This document shows, piece after piece, positions 1 through 8,155 of a stretch of DNA of 64,000 nt. Below the pieces are notes generated by a model that was given only the letters and a program-made list of their open reading frames with translations, was not told the DNA's origin and did not search any database. Both the position numbers and the translations under genes were made by a program. The DNA comes from Dehalobacterium formicoaceticum (GTDB lineage Bacteria > Bacillota > Dehalobacteriia > Dehalobacteriales > Dehalobacteriaceae), in NCBI RefSeq assembly GCF_002224645.1, contig NZ_CP022121.1, positions 3,378,501 through 3,442,500 of the forward strand, in the 5' to 3' direction. Position 1 is the first letter of the stretch, and every line of letters starts with the position of its first letter.

Positions 1-918
1 CTTGTGAAGCCCATAAGGCATGATGAAGCGGTAATATGCCATGGAGATTGCGGATAGTGTCATACCATGTGTGGCATCGGTATAAGCGCCGATAGACTGT
101 CCAATCATGTGAACCATCCAATCTGTGGATTTACCTTTATCAATAAGGGTATTAAGCGACCATGTTGCCGTCCACATAATATTGCTTCTTGCTTCGTAGT
201 CTGTGGGGTTTTTGACTGCGATCTTGGAACTATGAATCAAGGACTTCAATAACCCTTCCATAATATAATCCGAGGTATTGTCATCCTCGCCAGAGAAATA
301 CTGCTCCAGGACATGCGACATGATATCAAAGAAGCCGGCAACCATCTGATACTGGGGTACAGTATAGGTAAATACAGGATTCAAAATGGTGAATTTCGGG
401 AAAACATTATCGCCGAATATGTGACCGATTTTCAGTTTTGCGGCATGATTGGTAATAACGGAGCCGCCGTTCATTTCGGAACCTGTACCGACCATCGTCA
501 GAACGCATCCTACGGGGATAATTTTATTATCAACATCCTCCATACGCAGAAAGTATTTTTCCCAGGGGTCTTCATCACAATAGGTTGAAACCGACACAGC
601 TTTCGCATAATCACAGACCGAGCCGCCGCCTACGGCCAAAATCAAATCGACATTGTTGTCTTTGGCCCTTTTACAGCCTTCATATAGCTTTTCAACAGTG
701 GGATTGGGCATAACCCCAGCATCCTCAAATACTTCTTTGCCATTACTCTTAAGAATTTTGACAATCTTATCATATAGGCCGCTCTTCTTAATGGAACCTC
801 CGCCGTAAACCAGCAATACACCCTTACCGTATTTAGGTAGTTCCTCATTTAAGTAATTTAAAGAATCTTCTCCAAAATACAATTTAGTAGGGTTTGAATA
901 GCTGAAATTTCCTAACAT
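1..918 (-). CDS. Iron-containing alcohol dehydrogenase (BdhA/YqhD type), 3' end outside window
   Basis: This gene encodes a group III metal-dependent alcohol dehydrogenase that reduces aldehydes to alcohols with NAD(P)H in the cytosol. The 306 visible residues start at an ATG preceded by GGAGG, and the reading frame runs off the left edge. The nucleotide-binding GGGS motif is at residues 97-100. The four metal ligands expected for the family appear as Asp198, His202, His270 and His284. About 80-90 C-terminal residues are missing compared with the usual ~390. A MerR-type promoter (1095-1125) points towards it across a CMD remnant, so induction by reactive aldehydes is inferred. Exact substrate is not determinable. 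Confidence 0.93.
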   Translation of the reverse strand, partial: MLGNFSYSNPTKLYFGEDSLNYLNEELPKYGKGVLLVYGGGSIKKSGLYDKIVKILKSNGKEVFEDAGVMPNPTVEKLYEGCKRAKDNNVDLILAVGGGSVCDYAKAVSVSTYCDEDPWEKYFLRMEDVDNKIIPVGCVLTMVGTGSEMNGGSVITNHAAKLKIGHIFGDNVFPKFTILNPVFTYTVPQYQMVAGFFDIMSHVLEQYFSGEDDNTSDYIMEGLLKSLIHSSKIAVKNPTDYEARSNIMWTATWSLNTLIDKGKSTDWMVHMIGQSIGAYTDATHGMTLSAISMAYYRFIMPYGLHK

Positions 919-962
919 TTTTTATCCTCCTTGTTATTTCAAAAGACTTAATTAGCTCTTTT

Positions 963-1080
963 TCACTTCGCCGCTTCTTCATCGTATACTTCTTTCGCCA
1001 ATGCAAAGGCTGCCCATGCATTAGGCCATCATACATAGAACGCATGCTGCGTAAAACCGGCAACTTTACCAGCAACTTTA
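963..1080 (-). pseudogene. Carboxymuconolactone decarboxylase-like C-terminal remnant
   Basis: The frame reads HAFYV, stop, WPNAWAAFALAKEVYDEE, stop. This matches the C-terminal signature of CMD-family proteins and closely resembles the intact copy at 5371-5688 (HLAFYAGWPKAWAAF). Only about 35 codons remain and a TGA replaces the conserved Gly codon, so it cannot make a functional protein. It lies between a MerR-type promoter and the alcohol dehydrogenase, suggesting that a CMD gene once led this operon. Confidence 0.75.
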
Positions 1081-1094
1081 TCTGATGTAATGCT

Positions 1095-1125
1095 ATTTTA
1101 ACCCTTAAAGTTAACTCTAAGTCAA
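1095..1125 (-). promoter_or_regulatory. MerR-type promoter/operator upstream of CMD remnant and alcohol dehydrogenase
   Basis: On the minus strand there is a TTGACT -35 (1120-1125), a 19-bp spacer and a TAAAAT -10 (1095-1100). The inverted repeat CTTAAAG-TTAA-CTCTAAG (1104-1121) lies between the promoter boxes. An overlong 19-bp spacer holding a dyad is the hallmark of MerR-activated promoters. The same arrangement occurs at 8054-8084 and 8204-8234. Confidence 0.75.
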
Positions 1126-1171
1126 TACCTGAATTAAAATTTTTTTGGAGGAATTATACCGCTCCTCATTA

Positions 1172-1654
1172 TTATAAGAATTTTGGAGGTAACGATTGAT
1201 ACCCCATAGCTGTAACGGCTTGGTTTATAGACTGCAACCCTGTGGTTATCAGTTGCTTGGATGTGCCATGCGCCAAAAGCTTTCCCTGGGTATCTGTAAC
1301 CGTCGCTTCTGACAAACAAATACTTCGCCCAGCCTTTAACCGTTTCCCCTCAACTATTATTTTGCCATCTTTGATAGTAGACAGATTGTCTACTTTAAGA
1401 TCAAGAGAAATTAAACCAACATTTTCCTTAAGGTCACAATAAACCGCCCAGTAAGCGGCGGTATCAATTATGGAAGCGTAAACTCCGCCATGAAGCCCTC
1501 CAAAAGGATTAAGGTGCTTCATTTCCAAGTTTACATCAACTCTGCAATATCCAAAATCCAGTTTGCAGACTTCCATTGATAAGAGCTGAAAGTAAGGTCC
1601 TTGGTTAATTAACTCCAAAATGGCTTTTATGTGTTCAGGATTAAGCTTTTTCAT
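1172..1654 (-). CDS. PaaI-family hotdog thioesterase
   Basis: The 160-aa protein has the single hotdog-fold layout of the PaaI/YdiI acyl-CoA thioesterases, which hydrolyse acyl-CoA to free acid and CoA in the cytosol. The signature HLNPFGGLHGGV (residues 47-58), with the catalytic-loop GG-hG pattern, is followed by the long central helix IIDTAAYWAV. The length is slightly above the typical 130-150 because of a C-terminal tail. A purine-rich stretch AAAGGAAT precedes the ATG. It stands alone between the alcohol dehydrogenase promoter and the arginase-family gene. The acyl substrate cannot be inferred. Confidence 0.85.
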   Translation of the reverse strand: MKKLNPEHIKAILELINQGPYFQLLSMEVCKLDFGYCRVDVNLEMKHLNPFGGLHGGVYASIIDTAAYWAVYCDLKENVGLISLDLKVDNLSTIKDGKIIVEGKRLKAGRSICLSEATVTDTQGKLLAHGTSKQLITTGLQSINQAVTAMGYQSLPPKFL

Positions 1655-1807
1655 ATGAATTAATTATTCCTTTCTACGCTTAAATATAAGATTTGCATTA
1701 TATATCTAATCTGAAATCTAAGCCGTGCGATAAATTGAAATTTGTCAATGCCCAACAAAGTCTTATAGAATTTGTTGGCCTCTTCGCGGATATTAATTAA
1801 ACAAGAA

Positions 1808-2674
1808 TTAATCATTAAAAATATCGAGTTTAGCAAATTCCTTCCTGATGTTAATGATATCCCATGGCAAGTATTCTGCAATCGTAAGCCCTACGAGAGA
1901 GGCCTCCTTTGAGGCATCCGCAATCATGCGAACGGTATCCGCAAGTGTGAGCTGGCCTACAGCATAATCAACCGTCGGAGTATGGGGTTCATTACATAAA
2001 AGAGAATAGAAATCCTTCGGCGATAATGCATCCAGGTCAAAATGAACCGCAAAATATTTAAACTTATTTTCTTTCAGCCATTGGATCACAGGTTGGCCAC
2101 CGTCAGCCAAATCTGCAGGCGTAGCATAAGCTATTTTCATTTTCTCCAATTTCTTTGCTTCATAGTCCATAAGTTTTGATTCGATGAGTCCGGCATACAT
2201 CACCTGTTGGGGGGTAAAGGGATGCTTTACGATTTCCGCAATGGAAGGGGCTCCGCCGCCCAGGAGATTACCGAGAACCATTGCGTGCTCGTGGGAAAAA
2301 TCCTCCGGCTCCGAAATATCAGGATGCGCATCAATCCATAAAATGCCCATGTCCTTCTGATATTTCCCATGAAGATAGTCAAATGGTGCCTGTGACACGG
2401 AACAATCGCCGCCGAAGGTTAAAATCTTATCTGGCTGGCTCTTCTCCAAGATCTGATATGCTGCTTTCTGCTGAGCGAGGATGGCTATCTTGCCATAAAA
2501 ACCGTCCGTAAACTCCAGTTCCTTGTCAAAGTCTTCCGACACCGGCACCCTGAATGTTTCACACTGATTCCCCTGAGGTGCGATCAGTGCCAGAATTTCC
2601 GCACCTTTTGCATAATTGGGATTGACGCCTCCCTGCCATTCCGGAAATATTAAACGAACCGTCTTACTTGCCAT
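1808..2674 (-). CDS. Arginase/ureohydrolase-family protein
   Basis: The product has about 288 residues. I chose ATG 2674 because AAGGGGTGG lies just upstream; an upstream ATG at 2692 lacks a site. It carries the ureohydrolase metal motifs in order: GGDCS (88-92), DAHPD (115-119), His130 and DLD (213-215). The first motif normally reads GGDHS, where His is a manganese ligand; here it is Cys91, so activity or metal use may differ from true arginase. The family hydrolyses guanidino compounds to urea plus an amine. No arginine-metabolism neighbour suggests a substrate. Confidence 0.85.
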   Translation of the reverse strand: MASKTVRLIFPEWQGGVNPNYAKGAEILALIAPQGNQCETFRVPVSEDFDKELEFTDGFYGKIAILAQQKAAYQILEKSQPDKILTFGGDCSVSQAPFDYLHGKYQKDMGILWIDAHPDISEPEDFSHEHAMVLGNLLGGGAPSIAEIVKHPFTPQQVMYAGLIESKLMDYEAKKLEKMKIAYATPADLADGGQPVIQWLKENKFKYFAVHFDLDALSPKDFYSLLCNEPHTPTVDYAVGQLTLADTVRMIADASKEASLVGLTIAEYLPWDIINIRKEFAKLDIFND

Positions 2675-2785
2675 TATAACCACCCCTTCCATTTTGCTAA
2701 TACAAGCATACGACGAAACAAGGTACTCTGCAAAGTTACAACGCAGGATGTCTTGTTGTAATATTGCAGGCTAAACCCCAAAATT

Positions 2786-3118
2786 TCAGTGGGTGTAATC
2801 CAAATATTTTATATGTTCCGGTGAATCTTTCTGTATCAGTTCCTTCATTTTTTTAGCAAACGGACATGGATAACCGATAGGATTGCCCCGCTGGATGCAG
2901 GAGGCAAAAACGATTGTGTCGGCACCTCTTTTCACAAGTTCCCGAGCGCGTAAAACTGCCTTTTTACCGGGACATCCTCCGCAGTTTATAAAACCTACGA
3001 TTTCAATATCTTCTTCGATCCCCTCAAAGGCCCCTTTCTTTTCTCTAATCATTTTAAAATCGGTTGTACCGGGACAGTAGTCCTCGGTTTGCATACATCT
3101 GATTACTCCTGCTTTCAT
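2786..3118 (-). CDS. CGGC-domain protein
   Basis: This small protein of about 110 residues begins MKAGVIRCMQTEDYCPG, preceded by GAGGTG. It contains the INCGGCPGKK motif that names the CGGC (PF08821) domain, plus two further cysteine pairs (CMQTEDYC and SCIQRGNPIGYPC). The cysteine spacing suggests metal or cluster binding; no biochemical role is established for the family. An upstream in-frame GTG at 3127 is less likely as start because it overlaps the ribosome binding site. Confidence 0.82.
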   Translation of the reverse strand: MKAGVIRCMQTEDYCPGTTDFKMIREKKGAFEGIEEDIEIVGFINCGGCPGKKAVLRARELVKRGADTIVFASCIQRGNPIGYPCPFAKKMKELIQKDSPEHIKYLDYTH

Positions 3119-3171
3119 GATATTCACCTCATTTTATAAACAAAGTTAATTTAATTTCAATAGCAAAACTT

Positions 3172-3795
3172 TTAAGACCGCATTGCTTTAATAACAGCGA
3201 AAATCCCTTCTCCAAATCCGGCTTTACTTTCTTGGTATTTATTCTCTAATGTATAGATTGTTTGCTTTCTTTCGAGGATTTCAAACCCGGCGTTATTCAG
3301 TAATTCTGTCATCTCTTCTGAAGAATGGAAATTGGCATTTTTGTAACTTTTATGCAGATGCTTATTATTTTCATATAATTGACCAAGCGGCGTAGCCTTA
3401 TCAAGAAAAGCAATAATAAATACCCCACCCTTTACAAGTATTCGATGAACTTCAGAAAAAGCCTGCAAAACGTCTTCAAGGAAACAATCAACTGTCACCA
3501 TTAATACGAATTGATATGATCCATCATCCACGTGAATTTTTTCTGCTTTTCCATGTATTACATTAACACCTTTTTTTGCGGCTTTGGCAGCCATTTTATC
3601 GGATGGTTCTACTCCATCCCGGATACCTAAGCGGGAAGCAAAAATTCCAGTACCGACACCAATTTCTATCCCTTTTCCAGAGATCGGAATAAGGTGTTTT
3701 ATGGCTTCCACTTCTGAATCAAGTAACTTATCATTTGTTTGAAACCACTTTTCGTATTCTTCAACATCTGTATTAAAGAGATTATCCTCTTGCAT
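3172..3795 (-). CDS. Class I SAM-dependent methyltransferase
   Basis: The product of about 207 residues starts at ATG 3795, chosen because GTGGTGAG lies upstream; a longer frame to 3840 has no such site. SAM-binding motif I is IEIGVGTGIF (residues 43-52), followed by the acidic motif region GVEPSDKM and motif IV-like FVLMVTVDCFLEDV. The fold is of the Methyltransf_11 group, which methylates small molecules. The substrate is unknown. It is transcribed divergently from the gene at 4004, with a repeated leader element between them. Confidence 0.85.
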   Translation of the reverse strand: MQEDNLFNTDVEEYEKWFQTNDKLLDSEVEAIKHLIPISGKGIEIGVGTGIFASRLGIRDGVEPSDKMAAKAAKKGVNVIHGKAEKIHVDDGSYQFVLMVTVDCFLEDVLQAFSEVHRILVKGGVFIIAFLDKATPLGQLYENNKHLHKSYKNANFHSSEEMTELLNNAGFEILERKQTIYTLENKYQESKAGFGEGIFAVIKAMRS

Positions 3796-3859
3796 TATTT
3801 TCTCACCACTTTCAATTTTTATGGATATTCTAAGAACCAAGCCGCTGCTATTTTGAAAT

Positions 3860-3905
3860 AAGTTACTATGATTTTTATTAGCAAATCATAAATTGGTTTA
3901 TATCT
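3860..3905 (+). promoter_or_regulatory. 46-bp repeated leader element, copy A
   Basis: This AT-rich block begins AAGTTACTATG and ends TTATATCT. It recurs at 4546-4591 with 40 of 46 positions identical. Each copy lies about 80-100 bp upstream of a rightward gene (4004 and 4671), outside coding sequence. The spacing and conservation suggest a shared operator or promoter element; the binding protein is unknown. Confidence 0.55.
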
Positions 3906-4003
3906 TTAGTTCTTTTAGCAATTTGGATATAATCTACGTGTAGATATAAATCTATTTGCGCTCATTTAAGAAGCGTTATAATTGGTTTAACAAGGAGAAT
4001 AAA

Positions 4004-4471
4004 ATGCCAGTTTATTCAGAACCATTACCAAAAGATTATCTTTGCAAAAAATTAGCGGAAAATAACTCCGCAAAAATATGCATCATAGGTTGCGGTGTTT
4101 GTGCTAACATCTCTTGCAGCCTGTATCAAGGAGTAAATCAGCCGGTAATGAGTATATTTTTTAAACCGCTAGCAATGAATAAAGAAATGGATCATTTAAG
4201 CAACATCCTTCAAAACGAATATCATGTAACTGATAGTACAGTAATTATGGGTTTATGTAAATATACTAAGAAAAAAGAGAAATCAATTCAGGAAGTTTCT
4301 AATGGTGCTGATACCGTCATCGTTATGAGTTGTCCAGCAGGATTAAAAACAGTTGAAGCGGTATTACCTGACAAAAAAATTATTCATGGTATGAAACTTA
4401 AAGGTTTTAAATCTGTTGAATTTAAATTAAAAAATTCTAAATGGTACCTAACTGATAAAAGCAAAAAATAA
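4004..4471 (+). CDS. Cysteine-rich protein resembling the MTHFR C-terminal (MTHFR_C) domain
   Basis: The 155-residue product begins MPVYSEPLPKDY at an ATG preceded by AAGGAG. An N-terminal segment KICIIGCGVCANISC gives Cys30, Cys33 and Cys38. A C-terminal half reads ADTVIVMSCPAGLKTVEAVLP. This two-part layout resembles the MTHFR_C partner of clostridial methylenetetrahydrofolate reductase (GCGTC, then LACGVGVQ), but I see no reductase or other acetogenesis gene nearby. The similarity is therefore structural inference only. It shares a repeated leader with the downstream flavoprotein gene, suggesting co-regulation. Confidence 0.5.
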   Translation: MPVYSEPLPKDYLCKKLAENNSAKICIIGCGVCANISCSLYQGVNQPVMSIFFKPLAMNKEMDHLSNILQNEYHVTDSTVIMGLCKYTKKKEKSIQEVSNGADTVIVMSCPAGLKTVEAVLPDKKIIHGMKLKGFKSVEFKLKNSKWYLTDKSKK

Positions 4472-4545
4472 CTGGCTAATGGGGCTAATGGATTGTCCCG
4501 TCCGTAGAAATAAGCTATTTTACATGAGCATTACTATCTTTAAAC

Positions 4546-4591
4546 AAGTTACTATGTAATTTATTAGCATATCATAAATTTGCTTATATCT
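4546..4591 (+). promoter_or_regulatory. 46-bp repeated leader element, copy B
   Basis: This is the partner of 3860-3905, differing at six positions. It lies 80 bp upstream of the flavoprotein gene at 4671 and just ahead of an AT-rich stretch ending TATAATA (4615-4621) that could be a -10 region. Confidence 0.55.
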
Positions 4592-4670
4592 TGCAATTTT
4601 TAAGCATCCTTTCTATAATAATAATAAGCTCACATGGGGAAAACTAAAAATAAAACAATGGAGGTAATTG

Positions 4671-5066
4671 ATGATGAGCATGAATGACAATGTAGTAAAT
4701 CTTTTGAAGGAACAAATGTGGTATTTGGCAACTTATTCTGATGAACCAAATGCAGTTCCTGTTGCATTCAAAGATGTGACCGAAGACGGAAAGTTAATCG
4801 TCGGAGATGTATTCCTGGAAACCACATTAAATAACATCAAGGCTAACGGAAAAATCGCTGTATCTGCCTGCAATCCAACGACCATGGAAGGTTATCAGAT
4901 TAAAGGGACTGCTGAATATATTACCGAGGGTGCTATTGTTGATTCCTACAAAAAGCTTGTATCGGATATGTTTAACGGTGCTGCTACGGCTAAAGGAGCA
5001 CTGATTATTACTCCAAAAAAGGTTATTGTAACTACTCCTAATGCTGACAACAAAAAAGAACTTTAA
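4671..5066 (+). CDS. Pyridoxamine 5'-phosphate oxidase-like FMN-binding protein
   Basis: This split-barrel flavoprotein of about 131 residues belongs to the PNPOx-like superfamily. Features include the strand pair MWYLATYSDEPNAVPVAFK near the N-terminus, KLIVGDVFLETTLNNIKANGKIAVSA in the centre and YQIKGTAEYI later. Family members bind FMN, or sometimes haem or F420, and reduce small molecules. Several in-frame starts exist (TTG 4668, ATG 4671, 4674); GGAGG at 4660-4664 fits ATG 4671 or 4674. A hairpin follows the stop codon, so the gene is probably monocistronic. Confidence 0.85.
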   Translation: MMSMNDNVVNLLKEQMWYLATYSDEPNAVPVAFKDVTEDGKLIVGDVFLETTLNNIKANGKIAVSACNPTTMEGYQIKGTAEYITEGAIVDSYKKLVSDMFNGAATAKGALIITPKKVIVTTPNADNKKEL

Positions 5067-5071
5067 TTGTA

Positions 5072-5107
5072 AGGCCTCACAACTGAAACATATCGGTAGT
5101 GAGGCCT
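5072..5107 (+). terminator. Stem-loop after PNPOx-like gene
   Basis: A 9-bp perfect stem AGGCCTCAC/GTGAGGCCT with an 18-nt loop begins a few bases after the stop codon. There is only a weak T-rich tail, so terminator function is likely but not certain. Confidence 0.6.
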
Positions 5108-5370
5108 ATATCTTCCTATATCTTTAAAAAATGGTACTTGCACTAATTTCCCCGTGCAAATACCATTCCACAATGCAAATGCGCTATTCGAAAAGCTCTA
5201 TGAAAATGCTCAATTATATTTATGATGCCATTATGAGCGCAGCCCGTTAATGTCATCTTGGTTTTTATTATACTTCGTTTATGATATATGTCAATAATTA
5301 TTTTCGGTTTTATGAAAAAAAACCGCCAACCAAGGAAATTCCTTAAGTGACGGTTAACGCTTTGTTTTAT

Positions 5371-5688
5371 TCAATCATAAATTTCTTTTGCCATATAAAA
5401 TGCTGCCCATGCTTTTGGCCAGCCGGCATAAAAAGCAAGATGTGTCAAAATCTCAATCATTTCTTCTTTAGTAACACCATTATCTTTAGCCCTTTGAATA
5501 TGCCCTTTCAAAGAACTATCCAAAATTCCACTTGCCATTAATGCAGAAACAGTAATGAGGCTGCGGTCTCTCGGCGAAAGCTGTTCTTCTCTGGACCATA
5601 CCTGACCAAATAGAACATCATCGTTTAACTCAGCAAATTTAGGAGCAAAATCACCTAATATATCTCTCCCTGCTGTAACTTTTTTCAT
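5371..5688 (-). CDS. Carboxymuconolactone decarboxylase (CMD)-family protein
   Basis: The 105-aa protein has the all-helical CMD fold, with the typical segments FGQVWSREEQLSPRDRSLITVSALMASG and HIQRAKDNGVTKEEMIEILTHLAFYAGWPKAWAAF. No CxxC motif is present, so it is not an AhpD-type peroxidase. Clostridial relatives are often paired with a cupin and a MerR regulator, as here. It is the last gene of the leftward operon that starts with the hydrolase at 7981. Function is probably detoxification or redox, but no reaction is established. Confidence 0.88.
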   Translation of the reverse strand: MKKVTAGRDILGDFAPKFAELNDDVLFGQVWSREEQLSPRDRSLITVSALMASGILDSSLKGHIQRAKDNGVTKEEMIEILTHLAFYAGWPKAWAAFYMAKEIYD

Positions 5689-5773
5689 GCTATAATCCCC
5701 CTATTCCGAGAATTTCACCTGGCAACTTACGTCAATGTGAACAGTTTCTTTTCAGCCCAACCTTGTCCTCCCT

Positions 5774-6242
5774 CTATTTCAATTTGCTATAATCCTCGTA
5801 TGATACCGCTTCTAACCATTCATTCGATGCACCTTCCGCGGGAACCTCAACGGCAAGATGGGCAAACCAGCTATCGGGAGCTGCACCATGCCAGTGTTTC
5901 ACTTCCGGCGGAATGTTTACCACATCACCGGGATGCAGCTCCTGTGCTGTTTTACCCCATTCCTGATAATATCCACGGCCTGCGGTGGCCAGAAGAATCT
6001 GTCCGCCTTTATGATGGATATGCCAGTTGTTACGGCACCCCGGTTCAAAGGTCACATTGCCAATTACCACCTCTCGCATTACAACAAACCAGTCAACTAT
6101 TTTTTGGTTCAAAGGTCACATTGCCAATTACCACCCCGGTGGTGGTCAGCATATTCAAATAACTCTGCCCGACAAAATACTTTGCATATGCTTCATTTTT
6201 ATCGCCAATGGGAAAAATGGTCTTAATATCCTGTGTATTCAT
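5774..6242 (-). pseudogene. Cupin-domain protein, disrupted by an internal 64-bp duplication-insertion
   Basis: The N-terminal part starts at ATG 6242 (MNTQDIKTIFPIGDKNEAYA) and reaches VVIGNVTFEP, then hits a stop. The same GNVTFEP resumes in another frame at about 6072 and continues through cupin motif 1 (NNWHIHHKGGQILL), PGDVVNIPPEVKHWHGA and the C-terminus. A 30-bp direct repeat (6043-6072 and 6107-6136) flanks 34 bp of unrelated sequence. The net 64-bp gain shifts the frame. Metal-binding histidines are intact in the second fragment. Without the insertion, this would be a single ~135-aa cupin in the operon. Confidence 0.8.
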
Positions 6243-6288
6243 TGGATAATCACTCCTTCAATTTACTTCTTCACTCTAATTCATCATT

Positions 6289-7017
6289 CTATTTCTTCAT
6301 TGTATAGCGTAGCCACACACTGCCCCCATCCTTGACTTCAGCACTTTCTAATGTAAACCCGATAGGATGATCAGCAGCTAAACCACCCCGTGTTTCAAAC
6401 AATGCAGGAGTTTCCGAGGAACCGTCAGCAACCGGGGCAATTACAAGACTCAGCTCATCGCACATACCGGCCTGCATAAATGACCAGTTGAGGACACCGC
6501 CGCCGCCTAGCATCAAGGTTTCAATGCCGAATAGTGTCTTAACTTTCTCCATAGCAACTGTATAGTCCAAAGACTCCTCACCGGCAATAATGTAGGAAAT
6601 GCCTAACTTTCTGAGAAAAGCTTTGTAAGCGTTGCTTGCTTTTCCTGTAAGTACCTCCAATACATCTGCGGTGGTATCAATATAGGTTAGTATATTACTT
6701 TCCCAACCAAGCTTACCGTAAGGGTCTACCGAAACATAGTACTTGTCGGTATGGCGTTCTGCAATAAAATCCCCTTCCGGGACAGTTGGGGCATTTTCAT
6801 CTAACTCAGGCTTACGATAATTTGTGAAGTTATCATCAGTAGTCACCCGACCGGATAGCCAACCTTGATGTTTGTAATAAGGATTTTTGCCAAAGGCAAT
6901 ATTATAAAATACACCGCTAGCTTTATTTCCCTCTGTGGTTCCCATATAAGAACCCATAATCTTTCCATCAACCGAAGTCATCATATGGCAAAATATATAC
7001 GGTCTGTTCATTTTCAT
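6289..7017 (-). CDS. RibD C-terminal/dihydrofolate reductase-like protein
   Basis: This NADPH-dependent reductase of about 242 residues has the RibD_C fold. It begins MKMNRPYIFCHMMTSVDGKIMG, whose MTSVDGKI strand is diagnostic. LMLGGGGVLNWSFMQAGMCDELSLVIAPVADG near residues 165-200 is the second diagnostic block. AGAGGA precedes ATG 7017; a longer frame to 7080 overlaps the upstream gene and lacks a ribosome site. The deaminase half of RibD is absent, so it is more likely a stress-related reductase than a riboflavin enzyme. It is the second gene in the operon after the hydrolase. Confidence 0.87.
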   Translation of the reverse strand: MKMNRPYIFCHMMTSVDGKIMGSYMGTTEGNKASGVFYNIAFGKNPYYKHQGWLSGRVTTDDNFTNYRKPELDENAPTVPEGDFIAERHTDKYYVSVDPYGKLGWESNILTYIDTTADVLEVLTGKASNAYKAFLRKLGISYIIAGEESLDYTVAMEKVKTLFGIETLMLGGGGVLNWSFMQAGMCDELSLVIAPVADGSSETPALFETRGGLAADHPIGFTLESAEVKDGGSVWLRYTMKK

Positions 7018-7045
7018 TTTAATTTTCCTCTCAATAATTTCTATT

Positions 7046-7981
7046 TTATGCTGTCGTAAAGAAGGTTTCAAGCTTATCAAATGGAATTAAATCTGTCTTA
7101 TCATATAAATCCACATGATTGGCATTTGGAACAATATAAAGTTCCTTCGGCTCTAACGCTTCCTTAAGTGCATCTTCACTGAAAAAACGCGAATGGGCAT
7201 TTTCCCCTACTATAAATAAGATTGGACGGGGAGAAATTGTCTTAATATAGGTCAAAAGGGGGAAGTTCATAAAAGACATACTACTTGTTGCAGTAAACTG
7301 TGTAATAGAATTGGGATGATAACCACGTGGTGTGGAATAAAACTCTCCAAATTCTATGCCAATTGGATCTGTTGCAGCATCAAAACCAATTGGCGCCCCT
7401 CTCTGGGAAAGCACCGGGAAATCTGCTTCAAAGTCTATATATCTTTGCTCATTTAAATCATCCAGTCTTGCATTTCTTTCCTCATCTGTCATCCCATCTG
7501 AATTAACACGTGACATATCATACATACTGATTGTAGCAACCGCTTTAATACGTCTGTCTACCTGGGCTGCACTCAGGGCAAATCCGCCACTGCCGCATAT
7601 ACCGATCGCTCCTATTTTACTTCTGTCCACAAAAACCTGAGTACCAATATAGTCCACCGCCGCACTAAAATCTTCCACGAAAAAATCCGGTGATGAGACA
7701 TGTCTTGGATGTCCGCCGCTGTATCCATTAAATGACGGATCAAAGCTAAGAGCAGCAAATCCACGCTCTGCCATGTTCTGTGCGTAGATGCCAGGGCCTT
7801 GTTCCTTTACTCCGCCATATGGGGCACCAATGATAACTGCCGGGTATTTTTTATGCTCATCAAAATCTTTTTCGATATACAAATCAGCAGATATCGTAAT
7901 TCCATATCGGTTCCTATAAGAAACGGATTTCCTTATGACCTTGTCGCTTAATTCGAAAATGTAATTACCTGTTTGTGGCAT
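7046..7981 (-). CDS. Alpha/beta hydrolase (dienelactone hydrolase/YcjY-like)
   Basis: The 311-aa cytosolic hydrolase shows an oxyanion-side motif VIIGAPYGGVKEQ, the nucleophile-elbow region IGAIGICGSGGFALSAA near residue 150, and the late histidine in IVPNANHVDLY. The elbow GICGSGG departs from simple GxSxG but matches the CGxGG form common in this subgroup. It heads a leftward operon with the RibD-like, cupin and CMD genes and lies directly downstream of a MerR-type promoter. The substrate is unknown; electrophile or ester detoxification is inferred from context. Confidence 0.87.
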   Translation of the reverse strand: MPQTGNYIFELSDKVIRKSVSYRNRYGITISADLYIEKDFDEHKKYPAVIIGAPYGGVKEQGPGIYAQNMAERGFAALSFDPSFNGYSGGHPRHVSSPDFFVEDFSAAVDYIGTQVFVDRSKIGAIGICGSGGFALSAAQVDRRIKAVATISMYDMSRVNSDGMTDEERNARLDDLNEQRYIDFEADFPVLSQRGAPIGFDAATDPIGIEFGEFYSTPRGYHPNSITQFTATSSMSFMNFPLLTYIKTISPRPILFIVGENAHSRFFSEDALKEALEPKELYIVPNANHVDLYDKTDLIPFDKLETFFTTA

Positions 7982-8053
7982 AATTTATTTTCTCCTTTAC
8001 TATCCCATTGATTTTTCTAGTTCAATCAATTATCGAACTATAAGTTTAACTAA

Positions 8054-8084
8054 AGTATACAACTTAAACCTGACTTTAAGTCAA
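8054..8084 (-). promoter_or_regulatory. MerR-type promoter/operator of the hydrolase operon
   Basis: On the minus strand, TTGACT (8079-8084) and TATACT (8054-8059) are separated by 19 bp. The dyad CTTAAAC-CTGA-CTTTAAG (8063-8080) fills the spacer. The hydrolase gene starts about 70 bp downstream. This is the arrangement activated by MerR regulators through DNA untwisting. Confidence 0.8.
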
Positions 8085-8155
8085 TAGGTTTTTAATTTTT
8101 TTTCATCTTTGGTCCAAATTTAGTTTGTTTATCATTTATCTAAATATTCTTGGTA

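Noticed and set aside
67-848. Short frames on both strands over the alcohol dehydrogenase
   Set aside because: They overlap a well-supported conserved gene in other frames and have no ribosome sites or homology signals.
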